Assembly (NCBI RefSeq): GCF_002005305.1
Contig: NZ_CP014782.1
Location: 2,604,001 to 2,668,000, forward strand
DNA length: 64,000 nt
Source: Shewanella psychrophila
GTDB taxonomy: Bacteria > Pseudomonadota > Gammaproteobacteria > Enterobacterales > Shewanellaceae
Reading direction: 5' to 3'
The notes below the pieces were generated by a model that was given only the letters and a program-made list of their open reading frames with translations, was not told the origin of the DNA and made no database searches. Below are positions 55,198 to 63,800 of this stretch, piece after piece. Position 1 is the first letter of the stretch; each line of letters starts with the position of its first letter. The position numbers and the translations under genes are program-made.

Positions 55198-56004
55198 ATG
55201 AACACACTGAAACTCACCTCCTGCATGGCTCCGAATGCCGATGAATTTGTAAAGTCTTTAGCTCAATACCTGGCTAAGAAGTTGAATACCCAGATAGAGG
55301 CTTGCCTGGATATCCCCTGGCAAGAGAGAGAGCTAGGTTTCGATGCCGGCGATATCGAAATATGTTGGATCTGTGGCCTTCCCTATATCTGGAAAGTAGA
55401 TAAACCCAGTCCCCAGGTTGAATTGCTGGCGACACCAGTGTTAAAGGGCAAGCGTTACCGTAATAGGGCCGTTTATTATTCTGATGTGGTGGTACATAGG
55501 GATAGTCCAATCCGCAACTTTGCCGATCTTGAAGGCAAACGCTGGTCCTATAATGAACCACAGTCCCACTCCGGCACCTATGTAGTGCGTGATCATTTGG
55601 CTAAGATGGGCACGGATTGTCGATATTTTGGCAAGGTAGTCGAATCTGGTGCCCATCAGAACTCGATACAGATGATCTTAGACAACCTAATAGACGCATC
55701 AGCTATTGACAGCTGGGTACTGGAATTAGAGCTGATCAAACGACCAGAGCTCACTTCAAAGCTGCGTGTTATAGATACCCTTGGTCCCAGCGGCTTTCCG
55801 CCCTGGATGATATCTAAGCTCGTCCCTGTTGAATTACGCAGGCGCATTAAACACCTTTTAGTGGAGATGCACCAAGATCCTATTGGCCGGAGTATATTAG
55901 ACAAGGTAGAGATCTCACATTTCACCGCCAGCCAAGACAGAGACTATGATCCTATTCGTAAAATGGCTCAAAGCGCCGAGACCATAGAGTGGGCCGAAAT
56001 TTAA
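55198..56004 (+). CDS. PhnD-like phosphate/phosphonate substrate-binding family protein without signal peptide
   Basis: A 268-residue periplasmic-binding-protein fold: LTSCMAPNADEFVKSLAQYLAKKLN, GDIEICWICGLPYIW, VVVHRDSPIRNFADLEGKRWSYNEPQSHSGTYVVRDHL and VVESGAHQNSIQMILDNLIDASAIDS follow the PhnD/ABC-type order. Most relatives carry a signal peptide; none is seen here, so it may act in the cytoplasm or use an unannotated export route. No ABC permease or ATPase is adjacent. The ligand is unknown and may not be a phosphonate. The ribosome-binding site is weak. Confidence 0.75.
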   Translation: MNTLKLTSCMAPNADEFVKSLAQYLAKKLNTQIEACLDIPWQERELGFDAGDIEICWICGLPYIWKVDKPSPQVELLATPVLKGKRYRNRAVYYSDVVVHRDSPIRNFADLEGKRWSYNEPQSHSGTYVVRDHLAKMGTDCRYFGKVVESGAHQNSIQMILDNLIDASAIDSWVLELELIKRPELTSKLRVIDTLGPSGFPPWMISKLVPVELRRRIKHLLVEMHQDPIGRSILDKVEISHFTASQDRDYDPIRKMAQSAETIEWAEI

Positions 56005-56285
56005 GCCATAAGCTCTTTCACCATGATGAGCCCCTGAGCGAGTAAAATAAGCGTAAAAGGGGATCTGGATACCAAATATCTACCTAGCCTATTTTACTTG
56101 CACCTCTGGCTTATGTTTTATCAGCTCTTTTACTATGATGCCTGCCTGAGCGAGTAAAATAAGCGCAAAGGGGATCTGGATACCAAATATCTACCTAGCC
56201 TATTTTACTTGCACCTCTGGCTTATGTTTTATCAGCTCTTTTACTATGATGCCTGCCTGAGCGAGTAAAATAAGCGTAAAGGGGA
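55998..56285. repeat. Tandem repeats (111 bp) derived from the 3' end of the BCCT gene
   Basis: A segment of the transporter gene end (56202-56285) recurs almost exactly 111 bp away (56091-56173, same 3' coding and stop region), and a diverged third copy lies at about 56005-56061, right after the PhnD-like stop. The period is a multiple of three. The extra copies lie beyond the present stop codon. Confidence 0.85.
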
Positions 56286-57687
56286 GCGCGCCAAAAATCG
56301 CGATCTGCTTATTCAAGTCGATATTATTTTTTAATACCAGAGCCGCTGTTATCGCTACTAGCACTAAGCTCCACATCAACTTAGATTTTATCGCCTGGCT
56401 ACCAGTCATCATACTGGTGACATAAATTGCCGAGTCGGCACTGGTGATCACAAACGTAATCAACAGCAAGATGGCGCTATAGGTCAGGATTTTTCCGAAA
56501 GCCAAGTTATCGAAAAAGGTAAACAAGCCTAAGGTAAAATCTGTATTGGTCGCCTGTACTACATCAGGCAAGATACTCATCTCAAATACACTGCCGCCAA
56601 AGGTACTAAACCATACGATGGTGGTCATAGTAGGAATGAGTATGGTGCACAGCAGATATTGACGTATGGTACGGCCGCGGCTGATCCTGGCAATAAAAGG
56701 GCCGACAAATGGGGCCCAGGCAATCCACCAGACAAAATAGATGATGCTCCAACCTTCACTCCAATCACGAGAATTCTCATCGATAGAGAAAGAGACTGAC
56801 GGCAAGAGTTGCAGATAATTCAAGCTAGAAGTGACCACTGTAGTCGCCACAGAGAGTGGATCAACGAGTGCAATCACCGCCACCAGCATGACGACAACGA
56901 ACAGCAGATTAAACAGGCTCATCCGCTTAATCCCTTTATCCAGACCCATAGTAGATGAAAGGGTGAAGGCTAAGGTGATGGCAACTAGCAGGCCTAGCCG
57001 AAAACTAAGTCCTCCGGTATCAAACCCAATACTCTGCTCCACACCACTCTGAACTAAGGCTATTGTGTTAGCCAGAGTTCCCGCGACTCCGAAGATCACC
57101 GCCACCACAGCCAGAAGATCGAATAGCTGATAGCGGCTTGACTCAGGCTTATCGCTGAAGCTAGCCGAAATAGTCATAGGTCTTGACTTGTTGAAAGCAA
57201 ACCATGCCATGACCAGACCAGAGATAGCATAGAGGCTCCAGGCATGTAGTCCCCAATGGAAATAGGTCAAGGCCAGGGCGCTATCTTTGCCTATATCATC
57301 GGCAGACACGAATGCAGGGGGATGGGCATAATGGGCAATGGGCTCGGCCACCCCCCAAAAGATAAGCCCAGATCCCATACCCGCGGCGAACAACATAGAT
57401 GTCCAGCTGACAAAACCGAATTCGGGCTTAGCATCTTCACCTAAGGTTATTTTCCCCCAGGGACTCAAGGCGATTGCCAGAGATAAAATCACAAATAGGG
57501 AGGGGATGATGATGAAGACTAGGCCAAATTCATGGATGACGTAACTGGTTAGCCCAGCCACCAAAGATATTGCCGCCTCAGGAAATATGAGGAAAGCTGA
57601 CGCCGCGATACAACAGCAGATAAGGCCTATGGACTCCCGACTCAATTTACTCATCAGGTTTTGGATGGAATGCGTTAATGTGTTCAT
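56200..57687 (-). CDS. BCCT-family transporter
   Basis: A 495-residue inner-membrane protein with about 12 helices. The family signature FAAGMGSGLIFWGVAEPIAHY and the helix-8 region YFVWWIAWAPFVGPFIARISRGRTIRQYLL are present, with TSADSAIYVTSMMT in helix 10. Members take up glycine betaine, choline or carnitine by sodium or proton symport, for osmoprotection or as nutrients. The aromatic cage cannot be assigned with certainty. Its 3' end has been duplicated in tandem. It is monocistronic. Confidence 0.9.
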   Translation of the reverse strand: MNTLTHSIQNLMSKLSRESIGLICCCIAASAFLIFPEAAISLVAGLTSYVIHEFGLVFIIIPSLFVILSLAIALSPWGKITLGEDAKPEFGFVSWTSMLFAAGMGSGLIFWGVAEPIAHYAHPPAFVSADDIGKDSALALTYFHWGLHAWSLYAISGLVMAWFAFNKSRPMTISASFSDKPESSRYQLFDLLAVVAVIFGVAGTLANTIALVQSGVEQSIGFDTGGLSFRLGLLVAITLAFTLSSTMGLDKGIKRMSLFNLLFVVVMLVAVIALVDPLSVATTVVTSSLNYLQLLPSVSFSIDENSRDWSEGWSIIYFVWWIAWAPFVGPFIARISRGRTIRQYLLCTILIPTMTTIVWFSTFGGSVFEMSILPDVVQATNTDFTLGLFTFFDNLAFGKILTYSAILLLITFVITSADSAIYVTSMMTGSQAIKSKLMWSLVLVAITAALVLKNNIDLNKQIAIFGALPFTLILLAQAGIIVKELIKHKPEVQVK

Positions 57688-57878
57688 AGCTGTGACAAGG
57701 TTTTAATGTCCGGCATAGTAACAAGCACAGGCCGGAAGGTATGAATTAGCCCGCTAGCCTAACACACCCGCAATAAAAAGGACTAAGCCTATGCCGAGTC
57801 CTTAGTCACTTGTGCCCTAACTCACTTAAATTATTAGTCACTGAAATTCTTAGTCACTTGAATCTATAGCATCTAGAT

Positions 57879-58247
57879 TCATGCTGCATTTGCACGTATC
57901 CCATGGGGAATAGGCAAGCCCTGATCATTAACGTTTACAAAGACCATTTTATCTATATAGACCACAGGAAGACGGGTCACCTTGTTTCTCACTTCACAGC
58001 GCACGGTTATCGAGCTGGATCCTGCACTGATCATCTCTAAACCGAACTCGATAACATCTCCCTGCCTAGCCGGGGTTCTGAAATTAATCTCCGAGATAAT
58101 CTTAGTGACTATGCTCTGGCTACTCATCTGGCATCCAGCAAAGATGACCGCCTCTTCATCTACCCAACTTAATAGCTGACCACCAAAGAGTGCATTTGCA
58201 GGATTTAGGTGCTCAGGTTTGATAAATCTACGGCTGTAATATTTCAT
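57879..58247 (-). CDS. Acyl-CoA thioesterase, hotdog fold (YciA-like)
   Basis: A 122-residue single hotdog domain. RRFIKPEHLNPANALFGGQLLSWVDEEAVIFA carries the catalytic Asn-x-x-x-x-x-Gly-Gly and Asp positions, and SINFRTPARQGDVIEF-type (here EINFRTPARQGDVIEF) is the usual second motif. It hydrolyses acyl-CoA in the cytoplasm. AAGGGAGATATAA precedes the ATG. The chain-length preference is not shown. Confidence 0.88.
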   Translation of the reverse strand: MKYYSRRFIKPEHLNPANALFGGQLLSWVDEEAVIFAGCQMSSQSIVTKIISEINFRTPARQGDVIEFGLEMISAGSSSITVRCEVRNKVTRLPVVYIDKMVFVNVNDQGLPIPHGIRANAA

Positions 58248-58534
58248 TTATATCTCCCTTCTTGAAAAGTTATGGCTCAAAAGTTAATCATTTTAAATGT
58301 CTGCCCACAAAATTCGGAGCCTGAGACAAATCTTCATATTGAGTGCCACCAAATACCCATTAATAGGTATAAAAATAGAGACCACATTTAAATTAACTAA
58401 TAAACAATAACTTATTAAGATTTAAAATGGATATATCGCACTGAGAACGAGCAAGTATCGGCAAGATGCACGGTTAGCGAACAAATTAATTAAAACAAGA
58501 GATGAGTAAACATCATTAAAGCTAACTTACAACA

Positions 58535-58589
58535 AAGTCACAAAACTTACACATTGCTTACCCATTTCTGTCATACAAATCACAGACAA
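58535..58589 (+). promoter_or_regulatory. Pho-box-like array of five 11-bp direct repeats
   Basis: Five consecutive 11-mers stand in register: AAGTCACAAAA, CTTACACATTG, CTTACCCATTT, CTGTCATACAA and ATCACAGACAA. The fourth begins with the classic PhoB half-site CTGTCATA, and the others match it in part. PhoB dimers bind direct repeats of 11-bp period, and the next gene is an alkaline phosphatase, which fits. A TAAAAA-type -10 could lie near 58600. The rest of 58248-58646 shows no gene or strong hairpin. Confidence 0.5.
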
Positions 58590-58646
58590 TCGTCGCGTCT
58601 AAAAAATGAAATCCCAACATACCTCAATAAAATAAGGGTGATGATA

Positions 58647-60146
58647 GTGATTAATATGAAAAAAGTAGCTGCGCTCGTTTCATGCAGTTTAGTGACTATG
58701 GCTACCAATGCCGCCGTTTTACCTGCCACACAAACTGACAGTCAATGGTTCAAAACCAGTGCGCAAGTTGTCAGCGATAAAACCCTGCAAACGAATAAAA
58801 CCCAAGCCAAAAATGTCATTCTTTTTGTCGGTGATGGCATGGGGGTTTCGACTCTCACGGCGGCACGTATCTATCAAGGTCAGCAGATCCAAGGTAATCA
58901 AGGTGGCGAAGAAAATTTTCTCAGCTTCGAGCAGTTTCCTAACACTGCCCTAGTTAAAACCTATAACACTAATCAGCAGACTCCAGATTCTGCTGGCACC
59001 ATGACCGCCATGGCCACAGGGGTTAAGTCTAAAGCCGGGGTATTATCAGTTTCAGATGCCAGCCTTCGCGCTAACTGCTTATCCTCCAAAGGCAATGAGT
59101 TAATCACCCTGGTCGATTTGGCCAATGCCAAAGGGCTATCAACTGGAGTTGTTAGCACGGCCCGCATCACACACGCCACACCTGCTGCGACTTATGCCAC
59201 AACACCTGAGCGTAACTGGGAGGCTGATAGCAATTTACCCACTGAAGCTATAACCAATGAGTGTAAAGACATTGCGTACCAACTCGTTATGCGAGATGAA
59301 GATAATGCGCTGAGTGTGGCACTCGGTGGTGGTCGTCGTAACTTCATACCCGATACTGTCACCGATGGTGAAAACAAGTCGGGTCGCCGTAGCGACGGTG
59401 TCGATTTGACTCAAGCCTGGACAGAGAACTTCAGCAACGCCGCCTATGTATGGGACAAGGAAGGCTTCGATGCCATAGATGCGGACTCGACCGATCATCT
59501 ATTGGGTCTGTTCAACTCGTCTCATATGGAATATGAAGCAGACCGTATGGACGATACCGCTGGTGAGCCCTCACTCACAGAGATGACAACAAAGTCTATC
59601 GAGATCCTCAACAAGAATGAGCAAGGTTACTTACTTATCGTCGAGTCGGGTCGAATCGATCACGCTCACCATGCGGGTAATGCTCATCGTGCTTTAGTGG
59701 ACACGGTAGAGCTATCAAACGCAGTAAAAGCCGCATTTGATAATACCAATCCCGATGAAACGTTAATCATGGTAACCGCAGATCACAGCCATGTATTCAC
59801 CATTGCAGGATATCCTGAGCGTGGTAATCCCATTCTTGGTCTGGTCCACAACGTAGGTGGTGAGCTAGCCATCGCCGATGATGGTAAACCTTACACTACA
59901 TTGGGCTATACCAATGGCCCTGGCGCGGTTATCGCTCAGCGTGATGATCTTTCATCAGTCGATACTGAGCAGAAAGACTTTATGCAGCAATCATTAGTCC
60001 CATTAAGCAGCGAAACCCATGCGGGTGAAGATATTACCCTTCATGCAACAGGCCCAGGTTCTCATTTGGCCCAAGGAGTTATCGAGCAAAACGTCATCTT
60101 CCATATTATCAACCAGGCACAATCGCTTGGCGGCACAAAATACTAA
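58647..60146 (+). CDS. Alkaline phosphatase, PhoA type, first of two
   Basis: I prefer the GTG at 58647 (AAGGG eight bases ahead); ATGs at 58641 and 58656 are alternatives. The roughly 499-residue precursor has a signal peptide ending TNAAV. The catalytic core is complete: LFVGDGMGVSTLTAARIY (metal Asp), TPDSAGTMTAMATG (nucleophile Ser), ESGRIDHAHHAGNAHRAL, MVTADHSHVF and ETHAGEDI (metal ligands). It releases phosphate from organic esters in the periplasm. A second, related gene follows 27 nt later. Confidence 0.9.
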   Translation: MINMKKVAALVSCSLVTMATNAAVLPATQTDSQWFKTSAQVVSDKTLQTNKTQAKNVILFVGDGMGVSTLTAARIYQGQQIQGNQGGEENFLSFEQFPNTALVKTYNTNQQTPDSAGTMTAMATGVKSKAGVLSVSDASLRANCLSSKGNELITLVDLANAKGLSTGVVSTARITHATPAATYATTPERNWEADSNLPTEAITNECKDIAYQLVMRDEDNALSVALGGGRRNFIPDTVTDGENKSGRRSDGVDLTQAWTENFSNAAYVWDKEGFDAIDADSTDHLLGLFNSSHMEYEADRMDDTAGEPSLTEMTTKSIEILNKNEQGYLLIVESGRIDHAHHAGNAHRALVDTVELSNAVKAAFDNTNPDETLIMVTADHSHVFTIAGYPERGNPILGLVHNVGGELAIADDGKPYTTLGYTNGPGAVIAQRDDLSSVDTEQKDFMQQSLVPLSSETHAGEDITLHATGPGSHLAQGVIEQNVIFHIINQAQSLGGTKY

Positions 60147-60173
60147 TCTAACAGTACTCATTTGGAGCAAAAC

Positions 60174-61769
60174 ATGAATAAGAAATTACTCGTACTGTCG
60201 ATGGCAGCAACTTTAGGTTTAGCCGCTTGTGGTAACGACGGTGACAATGGCTCAAACGGCAGTGACGGTAAGGACTGGACCGCCGTTAATCAATGGTATG
60301 TCGACGGCCAGAAGCGCGTGACCCAGGCTGCCGATATTTCAATTAACAACCAAGCGGGCGCCGCAAAGAACATCATTCTTTTCGTCGGTGATGGCATGGG
60401 TGTATCGACAGTAACCGCTGCCCGTATCTTAGATGGTCAACTTAAAGGTAATACAGGTGAAGAAAACTCACTCTCATTCGAGACCTTACCGCACCTTGGA
60501 TTAGCGAAAACCTATAACGTTAACGGCCAAACACCAGATTCAGCAGGCACTATGACCGCTATGGTCACAGGCGTGAAAACCGATGTCGGCGTGCTTTCGC
60601 AGGCTGAAGGTGTGACTCGCGGAAACTGTGCCTCAACTCAGGGACAAGACCTGATGACTTCCATCGAACTTGCCTCTATCGCAGGCATGTCGACAGGCGT
60701 GATATCAACAGCACGAGTCACCCATGCAACTCCGGCAGCGGCTTATGCCCATTCACCTGAGCGCGACTGGGAAAGTGATGCAGATTTAACGGCTGAAGCT
60801 GTGACCAACGGCTGTAAGGATATTGCGGCACAGCTATTGGATTACAGCTACGGCTCAGGTATTAATGTGGTGATGGGCGGCGGACGACGCGCCTTTATTC
60901 CAAACACAATGACAGATCCAGAAGGCAAAAATGGTAAGCGACTCGATGGTCGCGATTTAACATCTGAGTGGACCGCTAAATACACCAATTCCGCTTATGT
61001 TGCCGACAGAGACAGCTTTTTAGCATTGGACCCAACAACAACGGATCATGCCTTGGGTCTGTTTAATTCATCTCATATGGAGTACGACTACGACCGCATC
61101 ACTGACGGTGCAGCAGGTGAGCCATCCCTTGCTGAGATGACAGCAAAGTCTATCGACATCCTTAAGAAGAATGACAAGGGCTTCGTGCTTATCATAGAAG
61201 CTGGCCGTATCGACCATGCCCATCATGCAGGTAATGCGGCAAGAGCACTGCACGATACAATTGCACTATCTGAAGCCGTGCGTGTGGCCATGGAAAAGAC
61301 GTCAACTAAAGACACCTTACTCATGGTCACTGCCGACCATAGTCATGTTTTTACCATTGCTGGTTACCCAACACGCGGCAACCCTATCTTAGGGCTCGTA
61401 AAGGGTAATGATTCCAGTGGTATATCAGCCGTCACTAACTCTACCGATGCCAACGGCATGCCTTACACCACAGTGGGCTACACCAATGGTCGAGGCTACG
61501 CTGCACTAGATAACGGTGGTGACGAGCGCTATGGACTCCCCATAGCTGCAGGTCGATTCGATTTAAACTATGTCGACACTCAAAGTGCGGGATTCCATCA
61601 AGAGGCCTTAGTGCCATTAGAATCTGAGACCCATGCTGGTGAAGATGTCGGAATTTTCGCCAGCGGACCAGGTGCACACTTAGTGCAAGGTACCGTAGAG
61701 CAGAACCATATTTTCCACGTAATAAATCACGCCGCTAACTTAGTCATTAAAGCCGAAGCGGCTCTATAA
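60174..61769 (+). CDS. Alkaline phosphatase, PhoA type, lipoprotein form
   Basis: I start at the ATG at 60174 (TTGGAGCAAAAC before it), giving 531 residues and a lipoprotein signal ending LAAC (Cys19). It is a close paralogue of the upstream gene, with the same metal and Ser motifs: LFVGDGMGVSTVTAARIL, TPDSAGTMTAMVTG, EAGRIDHAHHAGNAARAL, TADHSHVF and ETHAGEDV. The two differ in location (free versus lipid-anchored), which may be why both were kept. A short Gly/Asn-rich linker follows the lipidated Cys. A loose hairpin separates it from the next gene. Confidence 0.9.
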   Translation: MNKKLLVLSMAATLGLAACGNDGDNGSNGSDGKDWTAVNQWYVDGQKRVTQAADISINNQAGAAKNIILFVGDGMGVSTVTAARILDGQLKGNTGEENSLSFETLPHLGLAKTYNVNGQTPDSAGTMTAMVTGVKTDVGVLSQAEGVTRGNCASTQGQDLMTSIELASIAGMSTGVISTARVTHATPAAAYAHSPERDWESDADLTAEAVTNGCKDIAAQLLDYSYGSGINVVMGGGRRAFIPNTMTDPEGKNGKRLDGRDLTSEWTAKYTNSAYVADRDSFLALDPTTTDHALGLFNSSHMEYDYDRITDGAAGEPSLAEMTAKSIDILKKNDKGFVLIIEAGRIDHAHHAGNAARALHDTIALSEAVRVAMEKTSTKDTLLMVTADHSHVFTIAGYPTRGNPILGLVKGNDSSGISAVTNSTDANGMPYTTVGYTNGRGYAALDNGGDERYGLPIAAGRFDLNYVDTQSAGFHQEALVPLESETHAGEDVGIFASGPGAHLVQGTVEQNHIFHVINHAANLVIKAEAAL

Positions 61770-61790
61770 GCTCTGTTTATTAGGCCGGCT

Positions 61791-61824
61791 AACCTTTTGC
61801 CCATTGGTATTAGTTAGGCGGCCT
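61791..61824 (+). other. Imperfect hairpin between phosphatase and companion gene
   Basis: AGGCCGGCTAAC pairs imperfectly with GTTAGGCGGCCT across an 18-base loop, without a T run. It may act as a processing or attenuation site rather than a terminator. Confidence 0.3.
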
Positions 61825-61855
61825 CCACCCAAATATTAAAAGCACAGGAGTTTTT

Positions 61856-62677
61856 ATGAAGTATTCTTTGCTTAGTGCCGCCCTACTCGTCGGTTTCGTT
61901 CAAGTCGTCTCGGCTCATTCCACATCAGTACTGTCAACATCTGAGCAATCAACATCTGTAAGTGCTGAGCAAGCTCAGCAACCAAGGAGTATAGAGCCGG
62001 CAACAAAATTAGAGTTAGTCTGTACCGGTGTGATGCCTCATCAGCTCAGTGCGACTTATGAAGTATCGCAAACTCGTGGCGTCCATGTGACCAAACATCA
62101 GCTGCAACTGACACGCTACCAAGACACGGCTATCTACCAAAGATCGCCGCAAAGTTTCGAGGCTTGGCAGCACAATGGCGAATATGTTCGCTACTTCCCC
62201 ATGGATAAACGCTCTGTGAGTTATCGCCCGAGCGATCTACTCTCACTCAATATCAGCTATGATTTGGAACAAGTCTTCCATCTTGTCTCACCACAAATTC
62301 GCTCTAAGCTTAAACAGGCCGATAATATCCAACACACTTGCCTGACAGTTGAGAGCTTTAGGGGGGAACTGAAGGGGCAAGAGGTGAGCCTACAGTGGGC
62401 GACATCATTGGATTTGCCTTATCAACTGACTATAGGTCAAGGTGATCAACAACTGACTTATCAGCTCGCCGAGGTAAAGCCTGTTACACAAGCCGACTTT
62501 AAGGCTTTGACTACAGGGTATAAAGATATCGATTTTGCCGATGTGGGTGACAGCGAGTCAGACCCATTTATCGCCAAGATGATCACTCAAGGCTTCATTC
62601 AACATGGCAGCTCAGGGTTTTATACCAGTGACGGCCAACAAATCACCGGCAATGGCCATAGTAGCCACTCACACTAA
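61856..62677 (+). CDS. Periplasmic protein of unknown function, linked to the phosphatases
   Basis: A 273-residue protein with a signal peptide (cleavage near VSA-H, residue about 20), then a Ser/Thr-rich stretch and a domain with two Cys (LVCTGVMP and HTCLTV) that could form a disulfide. The end is His-rich (GHSSHSH). I do not recognise the family. ACAGGAG precedes the ATG. It lies 86 nt after the second alkaline phosphatase on the same strand and ends at a strong terminator, so it may be cotranscribed and help phosphatase maturation or metal loading; that is inference. Confidence 0.7.
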   Translation: MKYSLLSAALLVGFVQVVSAHSTSVLSTSEQSTSVSAEQAQQPRSIEPATKLELVCTGVMPHQLSATYEVSQTRGVHVTKHQLQLTRYQDTAIYQRSPQSFEAWQHNGEYVRYFPMDKRSVSYRPSDLLSLNISYDLEQVFHLVSPQIRSKLKQADNIQHTCLTVESFRGELKGQEVSLQWATSLDLPYQLTIGQGDQQLTYQLAEVKPVTQADFKALTTGYKDIDFADVGDSESDPFIAKMITQGFIQHGSSGFYTSDGQQITGNGHSSHSH

Positions 62678-62722
62678 TGAGGCGCTAACAGTAACTCGTC
62701 TTGCTATTGCCAATGTAAAAAC

Positions 62723-62750
62723 AAAAAAAGTCTGCTTCTGCAGACTTTTT
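62723..62750. terminator. Bidirectional intrinsic terminator
   Basis: AAAAAGTCTGC/GCAGACTTTTT with a TTCT loop, between convergent genes ending at 62677 (+) and 62790 (-). Confidence 0.9.
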
Positions 62751-62789
62751 AATTATGACATGACTTGTTAAATAGTCACTATCAGACCA

Positions 62790-63800
62790 TTAAGCCAGCA
62801 AGCCTTTTAGTTTAACGATAAAGGTTTTGATATCTGCTCGGCTTATATCGGCGTGAGTCACCAGCCTCAATGTGGAGCCAGGACTGATTAATATCCCCTG
62901 AGATTTAAGCTCATTCGCGATATGCTGGATATCTACACCTTGCTTCACCTCAGCAAACAGCATATTGGTTTGCACCTGCGTCAGATCAGTCTCAAATTCA
63001 TCAAGCTCAGACAGACACTCTGCCAAATAGCGAGCATTGTCGTGATCGATAGCCAAGCGATCGACTTGATCTGTGATAGCAAGTTTAGCCGCTGCGGCTA
63101 AAATACCGGCTTGGCGCATGCCACCACCTAGCATCTTACGCCAGCGTCTGGCTTTATGGATTAAACGCTCATCACCTAAAAGCAGCGAGCCCACAGGGGC
63201 ACATAAGCCTTTTGACAGACAGATAGAAACAGAATCAAAATATTGAGTGATATCACTAATGGCAATATTTTGCGCAACGGCCGCATTAGCAACTCTAGCC
63301 CCATCGAGGTGGATTTTCAGCTTATGGTCAAATGCCAAGGTTTGCGCTTGTGCCAAATAGGCTTGAGGCAAGACTTTACCACCTATGGTGTTCTCGAGAC
63401 TTAGTAGTTTAGTATGAGCAAAATGCACATCGTCAGGTTTAATCGCAGACTGAATATCGGTGAGCAAGATACTACCATCAGCTTGGTTAGTAAGAGGTTG
63501 AGGCTGAATGCTGCCAAGTACCGCGGCGCCGCCTCCTTCAAACTTGTAGTTATGCGCTTGTTGACCACAAATATACTCATCACCACGTTCACAATGAGCC
63601 ATCAAGGCCAATAAGTTAGCTTGAGTACCAGATGAGGTGAATAAGGCTCCATCGAAGCCATACATCTCGGCGACCATGGCCTCTAAACTGTTGACCGTAG
63701 GATCATCGCCATAAACATCATCCCCCACTTCGGCATTGGCTATCGCCTCGCGCATTGCAGCCGTTGGCTTGGTTACTGTATCACTGCGAAAATCGATCAT
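62790..63800 (-). CDS. ltaE: Low-specificity L-threonine aldolase
   Basis: A 336-residue pyridoxal-phosphate enzyme. MIDFRSDTVTKPTAAMREAI opens it; VGDDVYGDDPTVNSLE, TSSGTQANLLALMAH, LENTIGG, HLDGARVANAAV (cofactor Asp) and SICLSKGLCAPVGSLL (Schiff-base Lys) follow. It splits L-threonine or L-allo-threonine to glycine and acetaldehyde in the cytoplasm. AGGGGCTAAG precedes the ATG. It appears monocistronic. Confidence 0.95.
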   Translation of the reverse strand: MIDFRSDTVTKPTAAMREAIANAEVGDDVYGDDPTVNSLEAMVAEMYGFDGALFTSSGTQANLLALMAHCERGDEYICGQQAHNYKFEGGGAAVLGSIQPQPLTNQADGSILLTDIQSAIKPDDVHFAHTKLLSLENTIGGKVLPQAYLAQAQTLAFDHKLKIHLDGARVANAAVAQNIAISDITQYFDSVSICLSKGLCAPVGSLLLGDERLIHKARRWRKMLGGGMRQAGILAAAAKLAITDQVDRLAIDHDNARYLAECLSELDEFETDLTQVQTNMLFAEVKQGVDIQHIANELKSQGILISPGSTLRLVTHADISRADIKTFIVKLKGLLA

